Made by a program: the position numbers and the translations under genes. Shown in pieces: positions 33,747-43,041 of a stretch of 64,000 bases of DNA; within the stretch, counting starts at the first letter, position 1, and every line of letters begins with the position of its first letter. The DNA is taken from NCBI GenBank assembly GCA_047975215.1, contig JBKEDD010000059.1, forward strand, positions 1 through 64,000. Reading direction: 5' to 3'. The stretch is from JAGRMG01 sp047975215 (lineage in GTDB: Bacteria; Pseudomonadota; Alphaproteobacteria; Rhodobacterales; Rhodobacteraceae). Below the pieces are notes generated by a model. That model did no database searches. It had not been told where the DNA came from and worked only from the letters and a program-made list of their open reading frames with translations.

Positions 33747-34549
33747 GACGCGGCCTCGGTCCGGCCCATGATTTCCTCTTCCATGTTCCAGATCATGTTC
33801 AGGATCTCCTCGCGCCGCACCCGGTAGTCGGGGTGCTTCTTGACCTCGCGCAGATCGGCGCCGACGCCGAGATCGGCAAACGGCAGGCGGTATTCCTTGT
33901 GGATACGGCCCGGGCGAGGCGCCATCACGATCAGGCGTTCGCCCAGCAGCAGCGCCTCCTCGACCGAATGGGTAATGAGAATGATGGTCTTGCCGGTCTC
34001 CTTCCAGAGCTTGAGCACCAACGACTGCATCTTCTCGCGGGTCAGAGCATCGAGCGCACCCAGCGGTTCATCCATCAGGATCACGTCAGGGTCGTTGGCC
34101 AGACAGCGCGCCAGCGCAACGCGCTGCTGCATGCCGCCCGACAACTCGTAAACCGCCTTGTCCTTGAAATCCTGCAAACCCACGACATCGAGCAGGTGAT
34201 CGACGATCCCCGCCGTTTCGGCCCGTGCCATGCCCTTCATCCGGGGGCCAAAGCCGACATTCTCGCGAACGCTCATCCATTCGAACAGTGCACCCTGCTG
34301 GAACACCATGCCACGCTCCGCATCCGGGCCGGTGACGCGGTGGCCATTCATCACGATCTGCCCCTCGGTCGGGGCCAGGAACCCCGCCACGATGTTGAGA
34401 AGCGTGGTCTTGCCGCAGCCCGAAGGGCCGAGCACGCTCATCAGCTCGCCCTCCTTGAGGTGCAGGGACACATCCTTGAGCGCCTGCACGGACGAACCGT
34501 TGGGCAGATCAAAGCGCATGGATAGGTTTTCGATGGCTAGTCCGGACAT
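33743..34549 (-). CDS. tauB: Taurine/sulfonate ABC transporter ATP-binding protein
   Basis: 268 residues. Complete ABC ATPase: Walker A GPSGCGKTT, signature ELSGGMQQRVALARCLA, Walker B VILMDEPLGALDA, H-loop LITHSVEEALLL. The family tail HKEYRLPFADLG fits NitT/TauT ATPases. ATG at 34549 is chosen; the frame is open 39 nt further. Coupled to tauC by ATGA and separated from tauA by a strong hairpin. Confidence 0.92.
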   Translation of the reverse strand: MSGLAIENLSMRFDLPNGSSVQALKDVSLHLKEGELMSVLGPSGCGKTTLLNIVAGFLAPTEGQIVMNGHRVTGPDAERGMVFQQGALFEWMSVRENVGFGPRMKGMARAETAGIVDHLLDVVGLQDFKDKAVYELSGGMQQRVALARCLANDPDVILMDEPLGALDALTREKMQSLVLKLWKETGKTIILITHSVEEALLLGERLIVMAPRPGRIHKEYRLPFADLGVGADLREVKKHPDYRVRREEILNMIWNMEEEIMGRTEAAS

Positions 34550-34591
34550 CGCCTGCCTTTCCGGTGGCGGTTTGCAAGAACGCGGCACGTT

Positions 34592-34625
34592 CCGCCCGAC
34601 CCGCCCGGTCGGGAGGGTCGGGCGG
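34592..34625 (-). terminator. Intra-operon hairpin between tauA and tauB
   Basis: CCGCCCGACCC (34592-34602) and GGGTCGGGCGG (34615-34625) form a perfect 11-bp stem 11 bp past the tauA stop. No T-tract follows, so it more likely stabilises the abundant tauA message or attenuates tauBC than ends all transcription. Confidence 0.65.
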
Positions 34626-34635
34626 TTCGCCGCGG

Positions 34636-35634
34636 TTACATTCCGCCGGCGGCGCGAAGCGGTCCGGTGTTCACATGGCTGTCATAGCTGTCCAGGGCGG
34701 CGTCGATACTGCCGGCCTGCACGAACACGTCTGCAACGCCTTTCATGAACGTCTGCGCGCTGCCGCCCAGCCATTTGCTCGACAACTGTTCCTCGATGCC
34801 GGGGACGGTGAATGTCGCCATGAAATCGCCGGCCGACTGTTCGTCCATTCCCGAATCCTTGGCGATCACCGGCAGCATCTCCGCCGTGTGTTCGCCGGAA
34901 TTCCACATGGCGTTGGCCGCGGCCGTCACCTTGAGGAACCCGGCCACCAGGTCGCCGTTATTGGCCACGAACGAGGCCGGCGCGGTGGTCACGTCGAACA
35001 CCAGGATGCCCAGATCCTCCTTTTCGGCGCCGGTCAGCAGGACGTTGCCGTGTTCCTTCATGCGGGTCAGGCCGCCGCCATAGCCGCAGGCCATGTCCAC
35101 CGCGCCCTGGGCGATCGCCGCGGCGCCGTCGGGGGGTGACATGTCGACGATATCCATGGTCGAGATATCGACGCCGAAATGGTTCATCTGGGAAAGAAAG
35201 CCGTAATGCGCCGCGGTGCCCAACGGGATCGCGACCTTCTTGCCTTCAAGCTCGCTCGCGCTGTCCTTGTCGATCTCGAGTTCGGAACGCACGACGCAAT
35301 TGTCGTTCTCGGAGTAGCTGACCGCGACATCGAGTATCTGCAGATCCTGCCCGGCGCTGGTGGCGACCACGAAGGGCGGCACGCCCTGGCTGACCGCGAT
35401 CTGCACGTCGCCACTCGCCATTGCCGCGCTCATCGCGGTGCCGGTGTCGAAACTGACCCAGTTGACCTTGACGCCCAGTTCCTTGTCGTAGGTGCCCATC
35501 GCCTTGGCGTATTCGAAGGGCATCGGCCATTCGAGGAAATATGCGACGGTGATTTCCTCGGCCAGCGCGGGCAGCGCGCCGACGAAAAAGCCAAGGCCGG
35601 TTGCGGCCCCCAGCAGTCTGGTCTTGATCTTCAT
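34636..35634 (-). CDS. tauA: Taurine ABC transporter substrate-binding protein
   Basis: 332 residues. Signal peptide MKIKTRLLGAATGLGFFVGALPALA, then a periplasmic binding-protein fold of the NitT/TauT class: ITVAYFLEWPMPFEYAKA, VNWVSFDTGTAMSAAMASGDVQIAVSQGVPPFVVA and GKKVAIPLGTAAHYGFL. ATG at 35634 has AGGGAGAACGAC before it. First gene of tauABC, divergent from tpa, so it probably captures taurine or a related sulfonate. Confidence 0.92.
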   Translation of the reverse strand: MKIKTRLLGAATGLGFFVGALPALAEEITVAYFLEWPMPFEYAKAMGTYDKELGVKVNWVSFDTGTAMSAAMASGDVQIAVSQGVPPFVVATSAGQDLQILDVAVSYSENDNCVVRSELEIDKDSASELEGKKVAIPLGTAAHYGFLSQMNHFGVDISTMDIVDMSPPDGAAAIAQGAVDMACGYGGGLTRMKEHGNVLLTGAEKEDLGILVFDVTTAPASFVANNGDLVAGFLKVTAAANAMWNSGEHTAEMLPVIAKDSGMDEQSAGDFMATFTVPGIEEQLSSKWLGGSAQTFMKGVADVFVQAGSIDAALDSYDSHVNTGPLRAAGGM

Positions 35635-35914
35635 GTCGTTCTCCCTGGCTAGCCGCCTTGCCGGCGGCAACAAACTGTCCGGCGCCTGGCCGTGCCGTGA
35701 CCGTTCGACGCGCGGTTTCGGGCAATGCCGGTCCGTACGTTCGGCCCCGATCCGAACCGAAAACGTGCCCCCGATCAATAATTTTTCTGTTCCGCCCCGG
35801 CAGGCCGGCGAACCGCAATGGCGGCTCTCGCGTTTTCGGGGCAAGGGTTTATTGCGCCTTTTCAGGCCGCTAACGCTGTGGCCTTGTCCGAATGGCCGCC
35901 ATTGGGCGTGGAAA

Positions 35915-35946
35915 CTGGTCTTAGGTGAAGGCAAAACTGGACCTAT
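35915..35946 (+). promoter_or_regulatory. TauR-like direct repeats upstream of tpa
   Basis: CTGGTCTTAG (35915-35924) and CTGGACCTAT (35937-35946) are direct repeats 22 bp apart start to start, two helical turns. From memory the TauR (MocR/GabR-type) boxes in Rhodobacter are CTGGAC-Y-TAA direct repeats upstream of tpa. The regulator gene itself is not in this window. Confidence 0.65.
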
Positions 35947-35948
35947 AG

Positions 35949-35977
35949 TTGCCCGGAATTTCGGCGTTGTGTAGGGT
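35949..35977 (+). promoter_or_regulatory. Candidate tpa promoter
   Basis: TTGCCC (35949-35954) and TAGGGT (35972-35977) with 17-bp spacing, immediately downstream of the TauR-like repeats. A weak -10 is consistent with an activator-dependent promoter. The rest of the 410-bp tauA-tpa gap shows no gene. Confidence 0.4.
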
Positions 35978-36046
35978 GACGACGACCCGGCCGCATCGAC
36001 GGCTTTCAGGTCGTACCCGCTTTCCGGTTTCATGAAAGGACATGTC

Positions 36047-37441
36047 ATGGACGGCACGTTCAACCAAAACGACATTCGCCATATCGTCGATGCGGACAAG
36101 GCCCATGTCTGGCATCACCTGATCCAGCACAAGCAGTTCGAAACCGCTGATCCGCGCATCATTCTCGAAGGCAAGGGCATGCGGGTCTGGGACCAGAACG
36201 GCAAGGAATATCTCGACGCCGTGTCGGGCGGGGTCTGGACGGTCAATGTCGGCTACGGGCGCGAATCGATCGCCAAGGCGGTCTATGACCAGTTGATGAA
36301 GCTGTGCTATTTCGCCCAGTCCGCCGGCTCGATCCCGGGGTCGCTCTATTCGGAAAAGCTGATCTCGAAGATGCCGGGTATGGCCCGGGTCTATTTCACC
36401 AACTCGGGTTCTGAGGCGAACGAGAAGGCGTTCAAGATGATCCGCCAGATCGCGCACAAGAAATACGGCGGAAAGAAGCACAAGATCCTGTTCCGCGACC
36501 GCGACTATCACGGCGGAACGCTCGCCACCATGTCGGCCGGAGGCCAGGACGAACGGGCCATGCAATACGGGCCTTTGGCGCCCGGTTTCGTGCGGGTGCC
36601 CCATTGCATGGAATACCGCGCACAGCCCGAATGGGATTCGTCCATGGGCAGTTACGGCGAATGGGCCGCCGACCAGATCGAACAGGTGATCCTGCGCGAA
36701 GGCCCGGACACGGTCGGCGGTTTGTGTCTTGAGCCGGTGACGGCAGGCGGCGGCGTCATCACCCCGCCCGAGGGCTACTGGCCACGGGTACAGGAGATCT
36801 GCCGCAAGTACGACATCCTGCTGCATATCGACGAGGTGGTCTGCGGCATCGGGCGCACGGGCACATGGTTCGGCTATCAGCAATACGGTATCAAGCCGGA
36901 TTTCGTGACCATGGCCAAGGGCGTCGCCTCGGGCTATGCCGCCATCGCCTGCTGCGTGACCACCGAAGCGGTGTTCGAGATGTTCAAGGACGACGCCAGC
37001 GATCCGCTGAACTATTTCCGCGACATCTCGACCTTCGGCGGATGCACCGCCGGACCGGCGGCGGCGCTTGAGAACATGCGCATCATCGAGGAGGAAAACC
37101 TGCTTGAGAACTGCACCAGGATGGGCGAACGGATGATGGGCAACCTGCGTGCGCTGATGGACAAGCACGAGGTGATAGGGGACGTGCGCGGCAAGGGGCT
37201 GTTCCTGGGTGCCGAACTGGTCGCCGACCGTACCACCAAGGAACCCGTCAGCGAAAAGCAGATGGCCCGGGTCTCGGCCGAATGCGGCGCGCAGGGCGTC
37301 ATTATCGGCATGTCCAACCGTTCGGTTCCGGGGCTGAACAACGTGCTGTGCTTCTCGCCCGCGCTTATCGCCACCGGGGACGATATCGACCAGATCACCG
37401 GCGCGGTCGATGTGGCGCTGACCCGCGTGTTCGGGGCCTGA
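36047..37441 (+). CDS. tpa: Taurine-pyruvate aminotransferase
   Basis: 464 residues. Class III PLP aminotransferase that converts taurine and pyruvate to sulfoacetaldehyde and alanine. DAVSGGVWTVNVGYGRES near the N-terminus is characteristic of Tpa; cofactor segments include YFTNSGSEANEKAFKM, the Asp-containing LLHIDEVVCGIGRTG and the Lys in TMAKGVASGYAA. AAAGGAC precedes ATG at 36047 (ATG at 36032 is also in frame). Divergent from tauABC. The next enzyme, Xsc, is not in the window. Confidence 0.93.
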   Translation: MDGTFNQNDIRHIVDADKAHVWHHLIQHKQFETADPRIILEGKGMRVWDQNGKEYLDAVSGGVWTVNVGYGRESIAKAVYDQLMKLCYFAQSAGSIPGSLYSEKLISKMPGMARVYFTNSGSEANEKAFKMIRQIAHKKYGGKKHKILFRDRDYHGGTLATMSAGGQDERAMQYGPLAPGFVRVPHCMEYRAQPEWDSSMGSYGEWAADQIEQVILREGPDTVGGLCLEPVTAGGGVITPPEGYWPRVQEICRKYDILLHIDEVVCGIGRTGTWFGYQQYGIKPDFVTMAKGVASGYAAIACCVTTEAVFEMFKDDASDPLNYFRDISTFGGCTAGPAAALENMRIIEEENLLENCTRMGERMMGNLRALMDKHEVIGDVRGKGLFLGAELVADRTTKEPVSEKQMARVSAECGAQGVIIGMSNRSVPGLNNVLCFSPALIATGDDIDQITGAVDVALTRVFGA

Positions 37442-37452
37442 CAACCGCAGCA

Positions 37453-37479
37453 CCGCGCCCGCCACGGCGGCGGGCGCGG
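37453..37479. terminator. Bidirectional terminator between tpa and RND gene
   Basis: CCGCGCCCGCC (37453-37463) pairs with GGCGGGCGCGG (37469-37479), a perfect 11-bp stem with a 5-nt loop between convergent tpa and the RND permease gene. Confidence 0.6.
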
Positions 37480-37507
37480 ACCGGCGCCCGGCAGGCGCCC
37501 CCTCGTA

Positions 37508-40500
37508 TCAGGCCTTGAACACCCGGTAGATCGCCGGGATCACCAGCACCGTCAGCAGGGTCGAGGACAGCAGCCCGAACAGCAGCGATATCGCAAGGCC
37601 CTGAAAGATCGGATCGGCCAGGATCACCGCCGCCCCGATCATGGCTGCGATCGCGGTCAGCAGGATCGGCTTGAACCGGATCGCTCCCGCCGCCAGCAGC
37701 GTCTCGATCAGCGGCGTTTCGGGGCCGCCTTCGTGACGGATGAAGTCCACCAGCAGGATCGAGTTGCGCACGATGATACCCGCAAGGGCGATGAAGCCGA
37801 TCATCGAAGTGGCCGAGAACGGTGCGCCCAGCCACCAGTGACCGCCGATAATGCCAAGAAAGGTCAGCGGGATCGGCGTGAGGATCACCAGCGGCAGGCG
37901 AAAGCTGCCGAACTGCGCCACCACCAGGATGTAGATGCCCAGCAGCGCCACGGCAAAGGCCGCGCCCATGTCGCGGAAGGTGATCCAGGTCACTTCCCAT
38001 TCGCCGTCCCACAAGAGCGTGACCGCGCTTTCATCCTCGGGCTGGCCGTTCAGACGGATCACCGGCCGCGTGCCTTCGGGCCAGTCCATCTTGTCAAGCT
38101 CGGCCGCCACCGCCAGCATCCCGTAGAGCGGCGCCTCGAAATCGCCGGCCAGTTCGCCCGTCACCATCTCGGCCGAACGGCCGTTGTGGCGAAAGATCGG
38201 GTACGAGGCGCGATCCTCGTCGATCACGACGACATCGCCAAGCTCGACCACGCCGCGTGCGCCGGGCAGCACGTTGGCCGGGATCGGCGTGGACAGGAAC
38301 CGCTCGTCCACGACCCTGTCGGCCTTGTCCCGCTCGACCCTGATCGGGATCGGATGGCGGCCTTCGCCGCGGTGCGAATACCCCACCGTCCTGCCGCCGT
38401 TCAGGATGGCCAGCGTGGTGAACACATCCGCCTCCTGCACGCCGAAGAATTCAAGCTGGTCGGTCGAGATCCTGGCCCGCAGCCGGCGGCTCTGTTCGCC
38501 AAAGCTGTCATCGACATCTACGACGAAGGGCACCGCCTCGAACGCGGCGCGGATCTTGCGCGCGGCCTCGCGGCGGGTTTCGCCGTCCGGCCCGTAGACC
38601 TCGGCCAGAAGAGTTGCGATCACCGGCGGGCCGGGGGGCGGTTCGACCGTCTTCAGCACCGTGCCCTCGGGCACATCCAGCGCCAGAATGCGTTGCCGGA
38701 TATCCAGCGCGATGTCGTGGCTGGTGCGTTCGCGGTCGTGCTTGGGGGCGAGGTTGATCTGAACGTCGCCAAGCTGCGGCTCGGCGCGCAGATAGTAGTG
38801 CCGCACCAGCCCGTTGAAGTTGAAGGGCGAGGCCGTTCCGGCATGGGTCTGGGTCGAGATCACCTCGGGCAATTCCAGCACCGCGCCGGCCACGTCCTGC
38901 GCCACCCGGTCGGTTGCCTCGACCGACGCGCCCTCGGGCAGGTCGATCACGACGCTCAGTTCGGACTTGTTGTCGAACGGCAGTAGCTTGACGGTCACGT
39001 CCTTGGTATAGAACGCCGCCATCGACCCGAAGCTGGCCGCCGCCGTCAGCAGCAGGAACAGCAGCGATCCCGATTTCGTGGACAGCAGCGGGCGGGCCAC
39101 CGCGGTATAGATGCGCCCCAGAATCCCGCCGTGATGGCCACCCTTGCCGCCATGCGCCGACATGTCGGCAGAGCCGGCGAATTTCAGCATCAGCCAGGGC
39201 GTGATGATGACCGCCACGAAAAAGGAAAAGATCATCGCGGCGCTGGCATTGGCCGGGATCGGCGACATGTAGGGGCCCATCAGGCCCGACACGAACAGCA
39301 TCGGCAAGAGTGCCGCGACCACGGTCAGCGTTGCCACGATGGTCGGGTTGCCGACCTCTGCCACCGCGCGGATCGCCTTGGTGACGCGGCTCGCACCGTC
39401 GGGCATGGCCCAGTGGCGGGCGATGTTCTCGATCACCACGATGGCGTCGTCCACCAGGATGCCGATGGAAAAGATCAGCGCGAACAGCGACACCCGGTTC
39501 AGGGTATAGCCCATGATCCACGCGGAAAACAGCGTCAGCAGGATGGTCACGGGGATGACCACCGCGACGACGATGCTTTCGCGCCAGCCGATCGCGACCA
39601 GCACGAGAAACACGATCGACACCGTGGCCAGGCCAAGATGGAACAGCAGTTCGTTGGCTTTCTCGTTGGCGGTCTCGCCATAGTCGCGCGTGACCTCGAC
39701 CGCCACGGTATCGGGGATCAGCTCGCCCTCCAGCATATGCACCCTGTGCAGGATCTCTTCGGCGACCACCACCGCGTTGGCCCCTGCCCGCTTGGCCGCT
39801 GCCAGCGTCACGGCGGGCGTGCGCACGATCGCGCCGCCGTCGTCGCGGGTGACATTGGCGACGATCCTGTCCGAGGTATCGGGGACGAAGCTGACATCTG
39901 CCACGTCACGCACATAGACCGGACGGCCGTCGCGCGCCGTCAGCAGCAGATTGCCGATCTCGGCGGGAGCGCGCAGGGTCTCGCCCGCCACCAGCGCGAT
40001 CTGCTGGCCGCCGTCGCGCACCAGCCCCGTGGAAAACGCGCGGTTGGCGGCCTCGACCTTGCCGGCCAGCTGTTGCAGGGTCACACCGAATAGCGCCAGG
40101 CGCTCGGGGTCGGGGGCGATGCGGATCGCCTCGGGCGAATCTCCAACGAGATAGGTCAGTCCGACATCGCCGATCTTGGCCACCTCGACCTGCAATTGCC
40201 GCGCGATGCGGGTCAGGTCGTTGGCCGACATGCCGCCGGACTCGGGTTTCGGGGTCAGCGTCAGCGAAACGATGGCCACGTCGTCGATACCGCGCCCGAC
40301 GATCAGCGGTTCGGCGATGCCCACCGGAATGCGGTCCATGTTGGCGCGCACTTTTTCATGCACCCGCAGAATGGCCGAATCCGACGAGGTGCCGACCAGA
40401 AAGCGCGCCGTCACCATCGCATAGTCGTCGCGGGTCGAGGAATAGATATGCTCGACATCGTTGATGCCCTGCACGATGGTTTCCATCGGCTCAGTCACCA

Positions 40501-40726
40501 GCTTGATCGCATCCTCGGCCCGAAGCCCCGGCGCCTGGATATGGATATCGACCATCGGCACCGAGATCTGCGGCTCTTCCTCGCGCGGCAGGCTGATCAG
40601 CGCCACCAGCCCCACGGCCAGTGCCGCCAGGATCATCAGCGGCGTCAGGGGCGAACGGATAAAGGCCCGCGTTAACGACCCGGCGATGCCCAGAGCCACC
40701 GGCTTGCCTGTACCGCCCTCACTCAT
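37508..40726 (-). CDS. RND efflux permease (AcrB/HAE1-like)
   Basis: 1072 residues, full RND length. Inner-membrane proton-driven exporter: N-terminal membrane helix with SLPREEEPQISVPMV (the P/E-rich start of the porter domain), the central block GILVDDAIVVIENIARHWA with transmembrane Asp pair, and a second half ending with AGIIVRNSILLVDFIRH, LAAGAIRFKPILLTAIAAM and GLLSSTLLTVLVIPAIYRVFK. Its ATG overlaps the end of the adaptor gene by 8 nt (ATGAGTGA). The N-R-N-S motif is of the heavy-metal/multidrug type but the substrate is unknown. No outer-membrane channel gene follows. Confidence 0.93.
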   Translation of the reverse strand: MSEGGTGKPVALGIAGSLTRAFIRSPLTPLMILAALAVGLVALISLPREEEPQISVPMVDIHIQAPGLRAEDAIKLVTEPMETIVQGINDVEHIYSSTRDDYAMVTARFLVGTSSDSAILRVHEKVRANMDRIPVGIAEPLIVGRGIDDVAIVSLTLTPKPESGGMSANDLTRIARQLQVEVAKIGDVGLTYLVGDSPEAIRIAPDPERLALFGVTLQQLAGKVEAANRAFSTGLVRDGGQQIALVAGETLRAPAEIGNLLLTARDGRPVYVRDVADVSFVPDTSDRIVANVTRDDGGAIVRTPAVTLAAAKRAGANAVVVAEEILHRVHMLEGELIPDTVAVEVTRDYGETANEKANELLFHLGLATVSIVFLVLVAIGWRESIVVAVVIPVTILLTLFSAWIMGYTLNRVSLFALIFSIGILVDDAIVVIENIARHWAMPDGASRVTKAIRAVAEVGNPTIVATLTVVAALLPMLFVSGLMGPYMSPIPANASAAMIFSFFVAVIITPWLMLKFAGSADMSAHGGKGGHHGGILGRIYTAVARPLLSTKSGSLLFLLLTAAASFGSMAAFYTKDVTVKLLPFDNKSELSVVIDLPEGASVEATDRVAQDVAGAVLELPEVISTQTHAGTASPFNFNGLVRHYYLRAEPQLGDVQINLAPKHDRERTSHDIALDIRQRILALDVPEGTVLKTVEPPPGPPVIATLLAEVYGPDGETRREAARKIRAAFEAVPFVVDVDDSFGEQSRRLRARISTDQLEFFGVQEADVFTTLAILNGGRTVGYSHRGEGRHPIPIRVERDKADRVVDERFLSTPIPANVLPGARGVVELGDVVVIDEDRASYPIFRHNGRSAEMVTGELAGDFEAPLYGMLAVAAELDKMDWPEGTRPVIRLNGQPEDESAVTLLWDGEWEVTWITFRDMGAAFAVALLGIYILVVAQFGSFRLPLVILTPIPLTFLGIIGGHWWLGAPFSATSMIGFIALAGIIVRNSILLVDFIRHEGGPETPLIETLLAAGAIRFKPILLTAIAAMIGAAVILADPIFQGLAISLLFGLLSSTLLTVLVIPAIYRVFKA

Positions 40727-41699
40727 CGCGCGACACCAGCACATCGGTTGCGGTCAGGCCGCTCAGCACCTCGACCATCTCGATGCCGTCCAGCATGTGC
40801 GTCTCGCCCAATACCACGACACGGGCCACCGGCGCGCCGGCCTCGCCCCTGACGGTGACGAAATCCAGCCCCATCCGCGTCTCGGCCGCATCCACCGGCA
40901 CCAGCAGCGCATCGGTCGTGCCCACGGGCAGGCTGACCAGCACGCGGGCATTGACGAAGTCGCTGTTGAGGCCATCGACCTCGACATCGGCGATCACCCG
41001 GCCGTTCTCGATCTGGGGATAGACCTTGGCCAGCCGTCCCGGCTGGCCCTCGCCGGTCTCTCCTATGCGAATCTCCAACCCCTCGCGCAGATAGGCGGCG
41101 TGACGTTCGGGGACCGCCAGCCGCAGGTAGAACCCGCCACCGCCAATGGTGGCCACCACCTCGCCGGGCATGACCACGGCGCCCGCCGTCACCGGCACCG
41201 CGATCACCCGGCCCGCGATCGGCGCCAGCACCGCGCCTTCGGCGGCCTGTTCGGCCACCACGCGCTTTTGCGCGCGGGTCGCCTCGATCCGGTTTTGCAA
41301 CACCTCGACCTGGGTGCGCAGCGCGTCCAGCCGCTGCGCGGTGGTCACGCCGCGTTTCAGAAGATCCTCGCCACGGGCCAGTTCGGTCCTGGCGTTGGCA
41401 AGCTGCGATTGCAGCGCATCGATCTCGGCTTCGACCGATTGCATTTGCAAATCGAGCTTGGGGTCGTGAATGACACCGATAACCTGGCCCTCGGTCACGT
41501 CACTGCCCTCTCCGACGTCGATACGGATCAGAGTGCCGCCGATCCGCGACCGCGCCGGGATGGTGTCGCGCGCCTCGACCTGGCCAAAGACCGATTTCCA
41601 TTCCGTAACCGCCGCCTGGCGCACCGGCTGTTCCGCTCCGGCCGCCGCAGCGATCAGGGCAAGCAGCCCGATCAGGGGCCTCAGGATCAGTTTGCGCAT
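40719..41699 (-). CDS. RND periplasmic adaptor (membrane fusion protein)
   Basis: 326 residues. Signal peptide or anchor (MRKLILRPLIGLLALIAAAAG), lipoyl halves (RSRIGGTLIRIDVGEGSDVTEGQVIG and AEGAVLAPIAGRVIAVPVTAGAVVMPGEVV), an alpha-helical hairpin between (DLQMQSVEAEIDALQSQLANARTELARG) and a beta-barrel C-terminal part. Bridges the RND permease to an outer-membrane channel. Overlaps the permease gene by 8 nt, one operon. Divergent from the metallo-beta-lactamase-fold gene; no regulator is adjacent. Confidence 0.9.
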   Translation of the reverse strand: MRKLILRPLIGLLALIAAAAGAEQPVRQAAVTEWKSVFGQVEARDTIPARSRIGGTLIRIDVGEGSDVTEGQVIGVIHDPKLDLQMQSVEAEIDALQSQLANARTELARGEDLLKRGVTTAQRLDALRTQVEVLQNRIEATRAQKRVVAEQAAEGAVLAPIAGRVIAVPVTAGAVVMPGEVVATIGGGGFYLRLAVPERHAAYLREGLEIRIGETGEGQPGRLAKVYPQIENGRVIADVEVDGLNSDFVNARVLVSLPVGTTDALLVPVDAAETRMGLDFVTVRGEAGAPVARVVVLGETHMLDGIEMVEVLSGLTATDVLVSRDE

Positions 41700-41968
41700 G
41701 TATCAGGTCCCCCGATGCCGCGTTGTGCCGGTACTCATATGCACTTTCGCGAATGTTTTACAATCCCGATACCGGCCGATTGCCGGAATTGTCGCAATTC
41801 CTGAAGCCCCGGGAAACCCGAAACCGGCAACGTAGGGCGCGAAACCGGGCCGCACCCCCGCAGCAAAGGCCCGCAAGGCGCCTCCGGTCGGCGACGCACG
41901 GCAATCGGGCGATTGCGATCGGTGCCGGGATGCGCGATCCTGAGCGCAGAACCCGGGAGGATGGGCCG

Positions 41969-42892
41969 ATGAACCTGACACGGCGAACCATGCTGCAAGG
42001 GGCCGGAGCGGGCCTTGCGCTGGCCGCGACCGGCGCAAGGCCGGGCTGGGCCGCCACCACGATCAAGCTTGGCGGCATGGAAGTCATGACGCTTTCCGAC
42101 GGGTTTCTGGTGCAGTCGCGCGATTTCGTCCTCGCCGGCATGGCCGAGTCCGACTACATGCCGATTCTCGACCGCCACGGGCAGTCGCCGGACCAGTTTC
42201 GCCCCGACTGCAACGTGACGCTTGTGCGCGACGGCGACCGGGTGGTGCTGTTCGACGCGGGATCGGGCAGCACCTTTCTGCCGACGGTCGGCAAGCTGAG
42301 CGCGGCGATGGAAGCGGCCGGCCTTTCGCCCCTCGATGTCACGCACCTGGTCTTTACCCATGCCCATGCCGATCACCTCTGGGGGGTGCTGGACGATTTC
42401 GACGAACCGCTATTTGCCAACGCCACCCACATGATCGGCAAGACCGAGTTCGATTTCTGGATCGCGCCCGGCACCGTTGACGCCGTTGGCGACGCCCGCG
42501 CCGCCATGGCCGTCGGCGCGCAACGACGTCTGGAAATACTCGCCGACCGGCTGGAGTTCTTTGTCGACGGTGCCGAAATCCTTCCCGGCATTGCCGCCCG
42601 GCTGACCCCCGGGCATACGCCGGGGCACATGAGTTTCGAACTGCGCTCGGGTTCCGATGCGGCCATGATCCTGGGCGATGCCGTCACCAACCATCACATC
42701 AGTTTCGAACGCCCCGCCATGCTCTCTGCGGTGGATCAGGACCGCGAGACAGCGGCGCAGACCCGCACGTCCCTGCTTGAACGGATCGCAGCCGAAAAAA
42801 TGCCGGTGCTCGGGTACCACCTGCCCGGCGGCGGCATCGGGCGGGTCGAACGGCACGGCGGGGCCTACCGTTTTGTCGCGCTCGAAGCATAG
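41969..42892 (+). CDS. Exported metallo-beta-lactamase-fold hydrolase
   Basis: 307 residues. Twin-Arg signal NLTRRTMLQGAGAGLALAATGARPGWA indicates Tat export. The MBL zinc motif FTHAHADHLWG is complete, with later metal ligands at TPGHTPGHMSFEL and ILGDAVTNHH. Similar to lactonase or sulfatase-type MBL proteins rather than beta-lactamases proper; substrate unknown. GGGAGG precedes the ATG by 8 nt. Confidence 0.88.
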   Translation: MNLTRRTMLQGAGAGLALAATGARPGWAATTIKLGGMEVMTLSDGFLVQSRDFVLAGMAESDYMPILDRHGQSPDQFRPDCNVTLVRDGDRVVLFDAGSGSTFLPTVGKLSAAMEAAGLSPLDVTHLVFTHAHADHLWGVLDDFDEPLFANATHMIGKTEFDFWIAPGTVDAVGDARAAMAVGAQRRLEILADRLEFFVDGAEILPGIAARLTPGHTPGHMSFELRSGSDAAMILGDAVTNHHISFERPAMLSAVDQDRETAAQTRTSLLERIAAEKMPVLGYHLPGGGIGRVERHGGAYRFVALEA

Positions 42893-42909
42893 CCACAAGG
42901 GAGAACGAC

Positions 42910-43041
42910 ATGGCTGCCACCCCCGCCGGCCCGCGGCGCGACATCTGCGAGGCGACGAAACAGGCCGCGCAAACCACCAAGGGACCGTTGCGTCAAATCC
43001 CTTCGATGGGCTGCTCGGTCAAATGGAAGGAAACGCAATGA
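42910..43041 (+). CDS. 43-residue ORF, possible remnant of a thioredoxin/AhpC-like gene
   Basis: ATG at 42910 follows AAGGGAGAACGAC, a good ribosome site, and the stop overlaps gph (ATGA). The product ends RQIPSMGCSVKWKETQ; from memory, PSMGC-x-I/V-KWK is the usual C-terminus of AhpC-type thioredoxin-family proteins of about 180 residues. The N-terminal part does not carry a thioredoxin active site. It may be an internally deleted copy that still couples translation into gph. Confidence 0.45.
   Translation: MAATPAGPRRDICEATKQAAQTTKGPLRQIPSMGCSVKWKETQ

Noticed and set aside
37508..41699. RND operon as export route for the RTX proteins
   Set aside because: RND pumps export small molecules; RTX proteins use an ABC-type I system.
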